Part shown: positions 18,283 to 25,968 of the stretch, one piece after another
Layout: each line of letters opens with the position of its first letter
How positions within the stretch are numbered: position 1 is the stretch's first letter
Source of the DNA: CAYPPG01 sp964412555
Lineage (GTDB): Bacteria; Hinthialibacterota; Hinthialibacteria; Hinthialibacterales; Hinthialibacteraceae
Reading direction: 5' to 3'
Assembly: GCA_964412555.1 (NCBI GenBank)
Contig: CAYPPG010000026.1
Coordinates: 37,886 to 101,885, forward strand
Length of the DNA stretch: 64,000 nucleotides
Translations under genes and position numbers: made by a program
Notes under the pieces: model-generated
Databases searched by the model: none
The model's input: the letters and a program-made list of their open reading frames with translations, nothing else
What the model was told of the DNA's origin: nothing

Positions 18283-18753
18283 ATGATAGTCGATCAAATC
18301 ACGAATTGGCGCAAGTATTCTCTCGGAACGGCATGGGAGTGCGCGTGCGAATTTTTGCAGTCGCTGACTCCGAATACAGAAGAACAGAAGCATTTTCTGA
18401 TGGGCGAAGATGTCTATGCGAATGTCATGAGTTATCAAACCCGCACTGTCGTCGAGGCCAAACTCGAAGCCCACCGGGAATATGTCGATATCCAAGCCGT
18501 CTTGAGCGGCAATGAACTGATCGATTGGTATCCGATAGAAGGTTTACAGGTAAAAACACCCTACGATCAACTGAAGGATGTCGAGTTTTTCCATCGCCCC
18601 GAACCGCATCCCGCACGAGTTCGATTGACGCCGGGACTCTTCATGCTTCTCTATCCACAAGACGCCCATATGCCGCAATTGATGGCCGGTGAAAGCCCGG
18701 AAATGATCAAAAAAGTCGTCATAAAAATCAAACTGGCTCTTTTGAATGAATAA
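18283..18753 (+). CDS. YhcH/YjgK/YiaL family protein (DUF386)
   Basis: A 156-residue cupin-like protein of the YhcH/EbgC/NanQ family, associated with sialic acid or plant-sugar catabolism and thought to act on sugar anomers or esters. Diagnostic stretches are EAHREYVDIQ, the central FFHRPEPHPARVRLTPGLF and YPQDAHMPQL, which holds metal-ligand residues. ATG at 18283 is preferred to the GTG at 18277 because AGAAAGGG sits immediately upstream. It begins 17 bases after the repeat-protein stop and may be cotranscribed with it. A link to the nearby NeuA/NeuC genes (nonulosonic acids) is possible but unproven. Confidence 0.85.
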   Translation: MIVDQITNWRKYSLGTAWECACEFLQSLTPNTEEQKHFLMGEDVYANVMSYQTRTVVEAKLEAHREYVDIQAVLSGNELIDWYPIEGLQVKTPYDQLKDVEFFHRPEPHPARVRLTPGLFMLLYPQDAHMPQLMAGESPEMIKKVVIKIKLALLNE

Positions 18754-18878
18754 TCAAGCATCCCGAATATCCTCTCAGGGAAAAGGTTCGGTTTACGATC
18801 ACTCAGAAGAAATCGTTATGGAGAGCAATGCATGTAGAATGTTATTAAATTATTCATATTTTTGATTATGAGGGCATA

Positions 18879-20375
18879 TTACCGGTATGCGTCAAATAGA
18901 AATATCCCTGAACCCTGTTTAAGAAATTCCCGCACATCTTGTGCCGCCTGATATCCTGAATTCACCATCCCTTCGAAATCCGGATAAATCATATAATCGC
19001 CGGATAAAATCAAACCACTTTGAAACGTTTCATGAAGGCGTTCCAGCCGATGGTAACCCCCTACCGGCATGATTGGATCGATTTCTGAAAGATTGTAGGT
19101 TACATAACCAAGCACTTTTTCTCGTATTCCCGGAAACATTAAATTCATTTCTTGATAAAGCCGATCGAGCAATACTTCTTCATTCTCGAAGTTGAAAAAC
19201 TCTTCATCATTGAAACTCGGTGGAGCAGCAATCACTGTCACTGAATTCATCTCCGTCGCGAAATCCGGATCGGTATTTCGTTGTACCCATAAATCATCAT
19301 ACACATCGGTGAACAGCAAATCATTTGGAGCGGAAAAATCGAAAGTTCGATCAAATATGGGGAGTTCACTATACAATTGCAACGTCATGTATGAACGATA
19401 CGGGATTTGCTCTAAAAGCTCCACTTGTTCATCCGTGAGAATGGATGGAGCCAAACGTGTTGCGATGAACGCAGGAACCGCCAGGATCACCGCCCGGGCC
19501 GATTCCATATGTTGCTGCTTCTCTTGATCTTCATAAACGACATGGTAGCGGTTTCCTGCTTTTGTCACTTCCACGACATTCGCAAATACGTGAATGGCGT
19601 CACCAAAGTAGGTAGAGATTTTATCAATCGTTGCATCGTTATCGGCAAAGACATATGCATTCGTTTCATCCTGCTCGAGGGGTAACAAAGGATTCAGAGA
19701 ATCGACAATCTCGACAGGCTGGAAATCCACAAACTCTTCCCCGATTTTCGCCAGCAAGCTCAAGGCAGATACTTCACTCAAATTTGCACTGAAGTAACGG
19801 CGGCAAATTACGTGATACCTGTCCGAATACACCGGCGAAAATTGGTTATCGGCAAACCATTGCGCCGCTTTGATATTGTCCAATTCTGCCAAAGAGGATT
19901 GGAAATCGAAATGAGGAATATCGCGATATTGTTTGTAGATGGACTGAACCGTTGTACCGAACCGGTTGAATTCCTCCAGACTGCTTTGTGCGATCAACAT
20001 CGCGGCCAAACCATCCTCTCCATCATAAAACTGATTGCTATAAAAATAAGAATGGAATGGCGAAGGCACTTGTCGAATATCCAAACCCATCCCGTCGATC
20101 ATTTGACTCAATGGACTTTGCTCCTCTCCATCCGTTCCGGATTCATACTGAAATGTATGAAAGGTTTGCGTCAACGCTAGTCCCCCGATCTGGTATGCTC
20201 GTTCGAGCACCTTCACATCAAAATCCTGCAAATAGTAAGCCGCGGTGAGACCCGACAATCCTCCGCCAACAATGATTACGTCATGCTCGGCTTCAATTTT
20301 TTGCGCAAATATTGGTATTTCTCCCAGGGGCAAAATCGATAAGATGATCAACAGGTTGAACAATCGATAAAACAT
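18879..20375 (-). CDS. Exported FAD-dependent amine-oxidase-like oxidoreductase
   Basis: A 498-residue flavoprotein of the amine oxidase / protoporphyrinogen-oxidase-like superfamily. A Sec-type signal peptide (residues 1-24, ending IPIFAQ, no twin arginine) precedes the dinucleotide-binding motif VIIVGGGLSGLTAAYYL (33-49). The C-terminal FAD-contacting region ends SGLILSGDYMIYPDFEGMVNSGYQAA, as in the family. ATG at 20375 follows GGAGG by 5 bases; a start four codons upstream is less likely. Substrate is unknown. Sec export of a flavoprotein is unusual because FAD must then be acquired outside the cytosol. Confidence 0.85.
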   Translation of the reverse strand: MFYRLFNLLIILSILPLGEIPIFAQKIEAEHDVIIVGGGLSGLTAAYYLQDFDVKVLERAYQIGGLALTQTFHTFQYESGTDGEEQSPLSQMIDGMGLDIRQVPSPFHSYFYSNQFYDGEDGLAAMLIAQSSLEEFNRFGTTVQSIYKQYRDIPHFDFQSSLAELDNIKAAQWFADNQFSPVYSDRYHVICRRYFSANLSEVSALSLLAKIGEEFVDFQPVEIVDSLNPLLPLEQDETNAYVFADNDATIDKISTYFGDAIHVFANVVEVTKAGNRYHVVYEDQEKQQHMESARAVILAVPAFIATRLAPSILTDEQVELLEQIPYRSYMTLQLYSELPIFDRTFDFSAPNDLLFTDVYDDLWVQRNTDPDFATEMNSVTVIAAPPSFNDEEFFNFENEEVLLDRLYQEMNLMFPGIREKVLGYVTYNLSEIDPIMPVGGYHRLERLHETFQSGLILSGDYMIYPDFEGMVNSGYQAAQDVREFLKQGSGIFLFDAYR

Positions 20376-20577
20376 ACAAACCTCCATCCTTTATTTTTCG
20401 ATGCATGATGCAATAAGATTATACAATTCTACCTCAGATCGATTGCAAATGGAGCTCCAATAGAAAAATGAAAATAATCATTTGTATCTCTTATACGACC
20501 AATTATCCTCCCCTTGACCGGCTTCCCTCCTTTGCCATAGCATTTGATCAATTGATTTTATATTCTGATGAAATGGA

Positions 20578-21315
20578 TTGACTACTCTTATTGTGTCTAC
20601 ACAAACCGAATCCAATACCTTGGCGATCATCCCGGCTCGCGGCGGTTCGAAAGGACTTCCGCGAAAGAATGTTCGTCTGTTGGGAGGAATCCCGCTGATT
20701 GCCCATACTATTCAAGCGGCTTTGAAAAGCCGGATCGAACGGGTGATCGTCAGCACCGATGATGAGGAGATCGCCGAGATTTCGCGGGAATGGGGAGCGG
20801 AAGTGCCGTTTCTCCGTCCACCGGAATATTCTACCGATCAGTCAACTTCTCTTTCTGTTTTGCTGCATGCCTTGCATTACATGGAAAAGCAGGAGCAATA
20901 TGCTGTCGAGCATGTCGTGTTTTTGCAGCCGACTTCTCCCTTTCGGACGGTGCAGCATATTGACGAAGCGTTGGAAAAATATCGTTTTTCCGGGAAAAAT
21001 TCCTTGATTTCCGTGACCGATGTGCAGGAGTTTCATCCGTATTTTATGTTCAAACTGGACGGCACGGATTCCTTGGTACCCTTGTTTCAGCTTGAGAAAC
21101 GTCCTTTGCGAAGGCAGGATTTACCGGCATTTTTCCGGATCAACGGCGCGATCTATATTTCGCACCGGGATTATTATCGGGATATTCAACCAAACGCGGC
21201 GATCTTCGATTGGAATTCTTTGATCGCTTATGTGATGGATGCGCCGAGTTCGATCGATATCAACGATTACATCGATTTTCAACGGGCAGAATTGATGCTG
21301 CAACAGAAAACGTAA
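20578..21315 (+). CDS. neuA: Acylneuraminate cytidylyltransferase (CMP-nonulosonic acid synthetase)
   Basis: A 245-residue nucleotidyltransferase activating sialic acid or a related nonulosonic acid with CTP. The signature ARGGSKGLPRKNVRLLGG is near residues 20-37, with the conserved STDDEEIAEISREWGAEVPFLRP, FLQPTSPFRT and FRINGAIYISHRD. It fits the NeuA/PseF/LegF family. The predicted start is TTG with a weak ribosome site; a GTG at 20593 is an alternative. It is followed after a palindromic repeat by neuC on the same strand. No NeuB synthase lies in the window. Confidence 0.9.
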   Translation: MTTLIVSTQTESNTLAIIPARGGSKGLPRKNVRLLGGIPLIAHTIQAALKSRIERVIVSTDDEEIAEISREWGAEVPFLRPPEYSTDQSTSLSVLLHALHYMEKQEQYAVEHVVFLQPTSPFRTVQHIDEALEKYRFSGKNSLISVTDVQEFHPYFMFKLDGTDSLVPLFQLEKRPLRRQDLPAFFRINGAIYISHRDYYRDIQPNAAIFDWNSLIAYVMDAPSSIDINDYIDFQRAELMLQQKT

Positions 21316-21368
21316 CGCCGCCGTCCCGGCGGCATGTATAGAAAAGCCGGCAGGATGCCGGCGATACA
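21316..21368. repeat. Paired palindromes between neuA and neuC
   Basis: Two GC-rich hairpins lie back to back: GCCGCCGTCCCGGCGGC and GCCGGCAGGATGCCGGC. ATGTAT and ATACAT arms form an additional inverted pair. The block begins at the neuA stop and ends 6 bases before the neuC ATG, so it fills the intercistronic space. Confidence 0.7.
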
Positions 21369-21374
21369 TTTATC

Positions 21375-22523
21375 ATGATACGAATTGCTATTATCACCGG
21401 AACACGCGCGGAATATGGGATCTTGAAACCCGTAATTCAAGCGATTATGGATTCGGATGCGCTCAGCTGCCATTTACTTGTGGCGGGAGTACACCTTTCT
21501 CCCGAATATGGTTTGACTGTCCGCGAAATTGAAGCGGACGGTTTCCCGATTGATGCCCGTGTCGATATGCTGCTCAGCAGCGACACACAAGCGGCGATGG
21601 GGAAGGGGCTGGGAATCGGCGTTTATGGCTTGACCCAAGAAATTGAGCGGCTCAAACCTGAGGTGGTGATGGTGCTGGGGGATCGCGTGGAGATGTTCGC
21701 GGGAGCGATTGCGGGATTGTTTGGTGGCGCGGCAGTTGCGCATATCCATGGTGGTGAAGTGACACAGGGCGGATTGGATGAATATATGCGCCATGCCATC
21801 ACAAAACTGAGCCATCTCCATTTTCCTGCTACCGAGAAAAGCCGTGAAAGGATTATCCGTTTGGGTGAAAATCCCGATTGTGTCTATACCGTCGGTACCC
21901 CCGGTTTAGATGCACTCTTGAAATTCCCACAGTTCTCCGACGATGAACTATCCGAGCATTTGGGGATACCATTACCCAACCGGTTTGTTCTTGTCGTGCA
22001 ACATCCCATTTCCACTCATCCTGAAACGTCGGCACAGGAGATGACGGAAACGCTGCTGGTACTTCAAGAATTGCAGTCACATGTCTTGCTGTTTTATCCG
22101 AATTCGGATGCGGGAAGCCGAGGGATGGCCGAAGTAATCCGTAAATTCGAAAAGGAAGAATGGCTGCACACCTTCATGCATGTTCCACGGGATGTCTATT
22201 GTAATTTATTGCGGCGCGCGGATTTGCTCATTGGCAACACCAGTTCCGGCATCATCGACTCCCCCGCCTATGGAACCCCGGTAGTGAATATCGGAGAACG
22301 GCAGGAAGGGCGGGAACGCGGAGAAAATGTGATCGATGCTTTGCCCCAGCAGGAGTCGATCAAAAAAGCGGTACAAATCGCGCTCTTCGACGAAGAATTT
22401 AGAAAAAAGGCAAAACAATCCAAAAATCCATACGGCGACGGCCGCGCATGTGAACGGATTTGTACGATTTTAGAAACAGTTGATCTTGCAGCAGCCAAAA
22501 AGGCAAAACGATTGCCCTGGTGA
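21375..22523 (+). CDS. neuC: UDP-N-acetylglucosamine 2-epimerase, hydrolysing
   Basis: A 382-residue GT-B-fold enzyme releasing ManNAc (or a diacetamido analogue) from a UDP-sugar, the entry step to sialic or legionaminic acid. Diagnostic: TGTRAEYGILKPVIQAI at the N-terminus, VLGDRVEMFAGA, HIHGGEVTQGGLDEYMRHAITKLSH and the C-terminal GNTSSGIIDSPAYGTPVVNIGERQ loop. These match NeuC/NnaA/LegG rather than the non-hydrolysing WecB type. Which nonulosonic acid is made cannot be told. Same strand as neuA, separated by palindromes; probably one transcript. Confidence 0.9.
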   Translation: MIRIAIITGTRAEYGILKPVIQAIMDSDALSCHLLVAGVHLSPEYGLTVREIEADGFPIDARVDMLLSSDTQAAMGKGLGIGVYGLTQEIERLKPEVVMVLGDRVEMFAGAIAGLFGGAAVAHIHGGEVTQGGLDEYMRHAITKLSHLHFPATEKSRERIIRLGENPDCVYTVGTPGLDALLKFPQFSDDELSEHLGIPLPNRFVLVVQHPISTHPETSAQEMTETLLVLQELQSHVLLFYPNSDAGSRGMAEVIRKFEKEEWLHTFMHVPRDVYCNLLRRADLLIGNTSSGIIDSPAYGTPVVNIGERQEGRERGENVIDALPQQESIKKAVQIALFDEEFRKKAKQSKNPYGDGRACERICTILETVDLAAAKKAKRLPW

Positions 22524-22526
22524 ATA

Positions 22527-22701
22527 TGTCTGAATCTGGATTGGCCAGGATTGGAAGATTTCCAGGATGAAAAAACATGGAAGTTGTTCTCAACGATTTA
22601 AGAATACAATCATTGGCCGCTGATGGCTTGTCAATATTCTCATCGTTGTCAATAGCCAAAATCCTGTACATCCTTGAATCCTGAGTATTCTGATTCAGAC
22701 A
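22527..22701. repeat. 175-bp inverted-repeat-ended intergenic element, copy 2
   Basis: Perfect 10-bp terminal inverted repeats (TGTCTGAATC and GATTCAGACA). It is the same length and has the same ends as the copy at 1046-1220. It begins 4 bases after the neuC stop and ends 17 bases before the sulfatase ATG. Confidence 0.8.
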
Positions 22702-22718
22702 AAAAAAAGAGGTAAAAA

Positions 22719-24185
22719 ATGTATACACGCCGAAATTTTCTCCACAAGACTCTTTTCACGACTGCGTCATTGGCGCTTCCTTTGGGATCCCTGGTGAGAG
22801 CAGAATCCAAGCGAAAGCCGAACGTTCTTTTCATTGCTGTTGATGACCTGCGTCCTCAATTAGGCTGTTATGGAGATCGTGGGATTCACTCTCCCAATAT
22901 CGATAGGCTTGCCCGTAAAGGATTGAAATTCGAGCAGACCTATTGCCAGCAGGCTATTTGCATGTCCAGCCGTGCCAGTCTGCTGAGCGGCTATCGGCCT
23001 GACAAATATGGGATTTACAAGAACGGCCCGCTCTACGAAGCGGTTCCGGATGCTCTGTCCTTGAACAAACATTTTCAAGCCAACGGTTACGAAACGATTT
23101 CAATCGGCAAGATTTATCATCATCGCAGCGATGAAAAAGCCGGATGGAGCCGCCCTGCGTTTCATCCTCATGGTGAATGGGAAGGGCGCGGATATCTAAA
23201 TGAAGAATCGAAAAAAATCGTACGGGAATATACCCGCAACAATCCCAATGCAAACCGTAAAGGGATGGGACCGGCATTCGAATGTGCGGATGTGCCCGAC
23301 AACGCCTATCCGGATGGAATCTGTGCCGAACACGCGATCAAAGAACTCAATCGGCTCAAGGACAAATCATTCTTCTTGGCTGTCGGATTTGTGAAACCCC
23401 ATCTCCCCTTCAATGCGCCCAAAAAATATTGGGATTTATATGATGAAGAGGATATTCAATTGCCGGACAATCCTTTTATCCCCAAAGGCGCACCCAAAGA
23501 AGCACTCACCAATTGGGGAGAACTGAGAGGCTATCACGGTATGCCGGAGAAAGGCGACATGCCCGATCATTTGACCCGGCAATTGATCCACGGATACAAT
23601 GCCTGTGTTTCTTATACCGATGCCCTTGTCGGAAAACTCCTCGATGAGTTGGATCGCCTTGGTCTCAGCGAGAACACGATTGTCATTCTTTGGGGGGATC
23701 ATGGATGGAAATTGGGTGAACACAGCATGTGGTGCAAACACACCAACTTCGAATTGGACACCCATGTGCCGATGATGATTCATGTGCCAGGGATGAAAAC
23801 CGCCGGCCAATCCACCTCTGCATTGACGGAATATGTGGATATCTATCCCACTCTATGTGAACTGTGCGGTTTGGAACTGCCGGAACATCTCGAAGGGACG
23901 AGTATGGTTCCCCTTCTCGACGATCCAAAACGGTCTTGGAAACGAGCCGCTTTCAGTCACTATCCGCGTGGAAACGCCATGGGGAATTCCATACGCACGA
24001 AAAGATATCGGTACACAGAATGGCGGAACCGGAAAAACAATGAACTCGTTGCCCAGGAATTGTATGACCATACCAATGATCCGCAGGAAAATGTAAACGT
24101 CGCCGGCAAACCGGAAAATCGCGACATCATCAAAAAATTACAAAAAATGCTGCATGAGGGCTGGAAGAAAAGTGTGCCGAAATAA
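22719..24185 (+). CDS. Sulfatase, iduronate-2-sulfatase-like, Tat signal
   Basis: A 488-residue type I sulfatase that would desulfate glycans outside the cytoplasm. The N-terminus YTRRNFLHK with a hydrophobic stretch is a twin-arginine signal. The metal-binding pair is at Asp42-Asp43 (VDDLRPQLGCYG). The formylglycine site is C81-M-S-S-R85, a C-x-S-x-R variant of the usual C-x-P-x-R, in the context SRASLLSGYRPD. The distal metal site ILWGDHGWKLGEH is intact. Domain content fits iduronate-2-sulfatase-like S1 sulfatases. It needs a formylglycine-generating enzyme or anSME, neither of which is identifiable here. Paralogue at 49425-50828. Confidence 0.92.
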   Translation: MYTRRNFLHKTLFTTASLALPLGSLVRAESKRKPNVLFIAVDDLRPQLGCYGDRGIHSPNIDRLARKGLKFEQTYCQQAICMSSRASLLSGYRPDKYGIYKNGPLYEAVPDALSLNKHFQANGYETISIGKIYHHRSDEKAGWSRPAFHPHGEWEGRGYLNEESKKIVREYTRNNPNANRKGMGPAFECADVPDNAYPDGICAEHAIKELNRLKDKSFFLAVGFVKPHLPFNAPKKYWDLYDEEDIQLPDNPFIPKGAPKEALTNWGELRGYHGMPEKGDMPDHLTRQLIHGYNACVSYTDALVGKLLDELDRLGLSENTIVILWGDHGWKLGEHSMWCKHTNFELDTHVPMMIHVPGMKTAGQSTSALTEYVDIYPTLCELCGLELPEHLEGTSMVPLLDDPKRSWKRAAFSHYPRGNAMGNSIRTKRYRYTEWRNRKNNELVAQELYDHTNDPQENVNVAGKPENRDIIKKLQKMLHEGWKKSVPK

Positions 24186-24230
24186 TCGTGCTTGAATTCA
24201 TCTCCATCCTCGAGAAAATGTAAGAAGGTG

Positions 24231-24265
24231 GGGTAGCAAGGGTAAGCGAAGTCTACCCTTGCCGG
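24231..24265. repeat. GCAAGGGTA...TACCCTTGC hairpin repeat
   Basis: A single copy of the hairpin family also found at 5975 and 35571. Compared with those it carries a C-to-T change matched by a G-to-A change on the other arm, so the stem is preserved. Confidence 0.75.
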
Positions 24266-24418
24266 AAAACGCTTCACTGCCGGGGCTGATTTGAGTATTG
24301 CCCAGTATACCCTCCTTGGATCATAAAGTTTGCTGTTCCCAAGCCGAAAATAATATATAAACTTTATAGATATAATCATGATTAAGCCAGGGGGCTTAGT
24401 GGATCGCAAGGGTAAGCT

Positions 24419-24925
24419 AGGTATATCACCCCTGGATATGTGAAACTCAGAGTTAGCTTCCACCCTAAAGGGGTGGTAGAAGATTGCCCTGAAAGGGCGT
24501 GAGATGATAGCCAGTGGGCAACGCCCCTGGATATGTGAAACTCAGAGTTAGCTTCCACCCTAAAGGGGTGGTAGAAGATTGCCCTGAAAGGGCGTGAGAT
24601 GATAGCNNNNNNNNNNNNNNNNNNNNNNNNNNNNNNNNNNNNNNNNNNNNNNNNNNNNNNNNNNNNNNNNNNNNNNNNNNNNNNNNNNNNNNNNNNNNNN
24701 NNNNNNAGGGCGTGAGATGATAGCCAGTGGGCAACGCCCCTGGATATGTGAAACACAGAGTAAACCTCACCCTGAAGGGGTGACAGAGGACTTTTTTCTG
24801 TCACCCTTTCAGGGTGGAATTTCACGATTCATGCCTTTGCCAGGGGCGGTGCCCACTGGCTATCTTCTTTAACCCCGTTGGGGTATGGATTCAATCCTGT
24901 TTTCTTTAACCCCGTTGGGGTATGG
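24419..24925. repeat. Tandem and inverted palindromic repeat region containing an assembly gap
   Basis: A 95-bp unit (start GGATATGTGAAACTCAG) repeats in tandem from about 24434 into the gap. It contains the hairpins CACCCTAAAGGGGTG and GCCCTGAAAGGGC. After the gap a diverged copy forms a large inverted repeat with 24795-24865: a 20-bp stem around CACCCTGAAGGGGTGACAGA, and distal arms GCCAGTGGGCAACGCCCCTGG against CCAGGGGCGGTGCCCACTGG. This is the same family as 2405-2625. Open frames across it are artefacts of the repeat. Confidence 0.85.
24607..24706. other. Assembly gap of 100 N
   Basis: Exactly 100 unknown bases, the conventional placeholder. It sits inside the 95-bp tandem array. The true length and copy number are unknown; the phase of the flanking units does not fit a whole number of 95-bp repeats. 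Confidence 0.98.
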
Positions 24926-24948
24926 ATTCTTAAAAAAGGTACAAAACC

Positions 24949-25968
24949 ATGACAGCCACTTACGATGTGGAAACGAAAGTCGATCATAATTATCACCAGC
25001 TGGAAAGCGATAAAACCGCCCGCTGGGAAAGCGTGTTGCCGGCGGAATATTGGGAATACCGGCGAAAATGGGAGGAATATCCCAAAAACCATGTTGTCGA
25101 ACGCTTTCCGGTACATTTGGATATCGAAGCGACATCCAATTGCAACCTACTCTGCACCATGTGTCCTCGAACGGATATGGTGAAAGATGGTACATTCTGG
25201 AAAGTGAAAAACTTCGATTTTGATTTGTATACCCGGCTGGTGGATGAAGGAGCAGAAAAAGGACTTTGCTCCATAAAATTCAACTACTTAGGCGAACCGT
25301 TGATGAATCCGCGCTTGGCCGAGATGATTCACTATGCGAAAGAGAAGGGAATCGTGGATGTGATGTTCAACACCAATGCCACGACGTTGACGGAGCGGAT
25401 TTCCAAGCAGTTGATCGAATCGGGATTGGATAAGCTCTTTTTCTCCTTCGACTCCCCCTATCGCGAGCATTACAACGAGATTCGTATCAATGCGGATTAC
25501 GACAAAGTCCTACGCAATATCAAACGGTTTATGCAGCTGCGCGATGAAATGGGATCGGTCAAACCCTTCACGCGCGTTTCGATGGTGCGGATGAAAGAGA
25601 ACGAAGAAGAATGGCTGGCGTTCAAGGATTTGTTCGAGCCGATTGTCGATGCAGTAGCCTATGTCGATTATCTCGATCACACCAACCAAGCCAACACCGG
25701 TAAGATGATCGTGCAGCAGTCGGAACGGGGAGGAAACAAATTCTGCTGCCCGCAGCTGTGGCAGCGGATGTTCGTTCATCCGGACGGTGTGGTCACCGTT
25801 TGCTGTGTGGATTCGGCCCGGAAATTGAGAGTCGGCCACATTCATAACAAAACCGTCGAAGAAATCTGGAACGGACCCGAATATCAAAAACTGCGTGAAC
25901 TTCACGCCACTGGCCGTATTGATGAAATTCCAACCTGCGCCAGATGCCCATTAGCACTCACCCCCTGA
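24949..25968 (+). CDS. Radical SAM protein with SPASM-type C-terminal cysteines
   Basis: A 339-residue radical SAM enzyme. The 4Fe-4S/SAM motif is C65-x3-C69-x2-C72 (CNLLCTMC). The LGEPLMNP segment is the usual radical-SAM GE-type motif. A C-terminal auxiliary cluster region reads KFCCPQLW, VTVCCVD, then CARCPL, resembling SPASM/Twitch domains of peptide- or sugar-modifying enzymes. Substrate is unknown. The last 67 bases overlap the 3' end of the convergent B12/radical SAM gene. Its start follows the palindromic repeat region; the upstream ribosome site is weak (AAAAAAGG). Confidence 0.88.
   Translation: MTATYDVETKVDHNYHQLESDKTARWESVLPAEYWEYRRKWEEYPKNHVVERFPVHLDIEATSNCNLLCTMCPRTDMVKDGTFWKVKNFDFDLYTRLVDEGAEKGLCSIKFNYLGEPLMNPRLAEMIHYAKEKGIVDVMFNTNATTLTERISKQLIESGLDKLFFSFDSPYREHYNEIRINADYDKVLRNIKRFMQLRDEMGSVKPFTRVSMVRMKENEEEWLAFKDLFEPIVDAVAYVDYLDHTNQANTGKMIVQQSERGGNKFCCPQLWQRMFVHPDGVVTVCCVDSARKLRVGHIHNKTVEEIWNGPEYQKLRELHATGRIDEIPTCARCPLALTP

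Noticed and set aside
24382..24825. Long minus-strand frames across the repeat and gap, reading PTGYHLTPF-type peptides several times
   Set aside because: They are translations of the palindromic repeat itself and run through N; no ribosome site and no family match.
24419..24925. CRISPR array
   Set aside because: The 95-bp units are adjacent with no unique spacers and each holds several hairpins; no cas gene is present.
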